From contig QWPO01000086.1 of NCBI GenBank assembly GCA_003669255.1, forward strand, positions 1 to 6,824: a stretch of DNA of 6,824 nucleotides, given 5' to 3'. Origin of the DNA: Planctomycetota bacterium (GTDB lineage Bacteria; Planctomycetota; Planctomycetia; Pirellulales; UBA1268). A program made the position numbers and the translations under genes. Every line of letters starts with the position of its first letter. Position 1 is the first letter of the stretch. Of this stretch, positions 6,300-6,824 are shown in pieces. The notes beneath the pieces are model-generated. The model made no database searches and had not been told where the DNA came from. It was given only the letters and a program-made list of their open reading frames with translations.

Positions 6300-6647
6300 G
6301 TGAAGCTGATCATCGCCATCATTCAGCCGGCCAAACTCGAGTCGGTGAAGCAATCGCTCTCCGAGGTGGAGGTATTTCGGCTCACGGTTCTCGACGTCCA
6401 GGGCTTCGGCCGGCAGCGCGGCCACGCGGAGACCTACCGCGGCCACGAGATCTCGGTGAACCTGATCCGCAAGGTCCAGTTGCAGATTGCGGTCAACGAT
6501 GACTTTGTCGAGCCGACGATCGCGGCGATCGTGAAGGGCAGCCGCTCTGGCGAGCAGGGTGAGATCGGCGACGGCAAGATCTTCGTGCTGCCGATGGATG
6601 AGTGCGTCCGCATCCGCACCGGCGAGCGGGGCGGCGAGGCGATCTGA
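6300..6647 (+). CDS. glnK: PII-family nitrogen regulatory protein (GlnB/GlnK type)
   Basis: A 115-residue cytosolic signalling protein. PII trimers sense ATP/ADP and 2-oxoglutarate and control targets such as the ammonium channel AmtB, glutamine synthetase adenylylation or NtrB. Visible here: MKLIIAIIQPAKLESVKQSL (1-20); the T-loop start GFGRQRGHAETYRGHE (35-50), with Gly37, Gln39 and Tyr46 kept; Lys58; and the C-terminal ATP-binding strand GDGKIFVLPMDECVRIRTGERG (90-111 region). The uridylylated Tyr51 of E. coli GlnB is Ile51, so classical uridylylation is not expected. The segment SRSGEQGEIGDGKIF is three residues longer than in E. coli GlnB, placing an extra GEQ-like insert by the B-loop. 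The GTG start is supported by the ribosome site at 6289-6293. The sigma-54 promoter and structured leader upstream imply nitrogen-responsive expression. The symbol glnK is tentative; glnB is equally possible. Confidence 0.92.
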   Translation: MKLIIAIIQPAKLESVKQSLSEVEVFRLTVLDVQGFGRQRGHAETYRGHEISVNLIRKVQLQIAVNDDFVEPTIAAIVKGSRSGEQGEIGDGKIFVLPMDECVRIRTGERGGEAI

Positions 6648-6683
6648 ACGTCACGGCTACCGGGTCATCCTGGTTCGCCGTAG

Positions 6684-6702
6684 CACAGGTTGGCAACCTG
6701 TG
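6684..6702. repeat. Perfect 8-bp palindrome with 3-base loop, first of three hairpins after the PII gene
   Basis: CACAGGTT-GGC-AACCTGTG is a perfect inverted repeat, 36 bases after the PII stop. No T-run follows. My impression is that close versions of this palindrome recur between genes of planctomycetes, but I could not check this. It may terminate or stabilise the PII transcript. Confidence 0.55.
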
Positions 6703-6715
6703 TGCCGCACCGCTC

Positions 6716-6732
6716 GGGGCTGCCAGTGCCCC
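6716..6732. repeat. Second hairpin of the cluster
   Basis: GGGGC (6716-6720) and GCCCC (6728-6732) flank a 7-base loop. It lies 13 bases after the first palindrome. On its own it would be weak evidence, but it forms part of a series. Confidence 0.4.
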
Positions 6733-6746
6733 ATCGCCGGACGTTC

Positions 6747-6769
6747 GCATCGGGCATCCTGCCCGACGC
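6747..6769. repeat. Third hairpin of the cluster
   Basis: TCGGGCA-TCC-TGCCCGA (6750-6766) is a perfect 7-bp stem. After one A/C mismatch it is extended by GC/GC (6747-6748 with 6768-6769). The remaining bases to the window end (6770-6824) contain repeated GCTTCG-type words (for example near 6788 and 6802) and no gene. The repeat region may continue beyond the window. Confidence 0.5.
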
Positions 6770-6824
6770 TCACTGCATGTCCGCTGCGCTTCGCCATCGT
6801 GGCTTCGCTTGCTTCCATAGCCCG

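Overview
The window is GC-rich (roughly two thirds G+C by eye) and looks bacterial. It most resembles Planctomycetes of the Pirellulales type. That assignment rests on exported, alanine-rich, protease-like proteins in tandem, a photolyase-like protein with inverted domain order, a PII variant with a long linker before its ATP-binding strand, and short palindromes between genes. It is an inference, not a database result.

Left part (1-4297, + strand): a tightly packed run of four genes. It holds the 3' end of an unrecognised gene, two exported HtrA-like (S1C/PDZ) proteins and an RluA-family RNA pseudouridine synthase. The first three are joined by ATGA start/stop overlaps and the fourth starts one base after the preceding stop, so all four are probably cotranscribed. 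Both HtrA-like proteins have lost their catalytic triad. The longer one also carries a C-terminal alpha/beta-hydrolase-like domain whose nucleophile serine is a glycine. The pair looks like exported pseudoenzymes that keep PDZ binding surfaces.

Middle part (4298-5820): a short convergent gap with one hairpin, then a minus-strand gene for a photolyase/cryptochrome-family protein. Its FAD-binding helical domain comes first, followed by a three-cysteine motif and then a Rossmann-like alpha/beta domain. This is the reverse of the classical photolyase order.

Right part (5821-6824): a 479-base non-coding stretch leads to a PII-family nitrogen-signalling gene (+). It carries two dyads near the divergent photolyase start, a consensus-perfect sigma-54 (-24/-12) promoter, and a predicted leader of about 260 nt. 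The leader is dense in inverted repeats, including a 13-bp local hairpin and a 17-position long-range helix that is mutually exclusive with a competing local fold. A sigma-54 promoter in front of a PII gene fits nitrogen control. The structured leader is the best candidate here for an undescribed regulatory element. After the PII gene lie three consecutive hairpin-forming palindromes that look like a dispersed repeat and may run past the window edge.

All structural and functional readings come from inspecting the sequence; no alignment, folding program or search was run.
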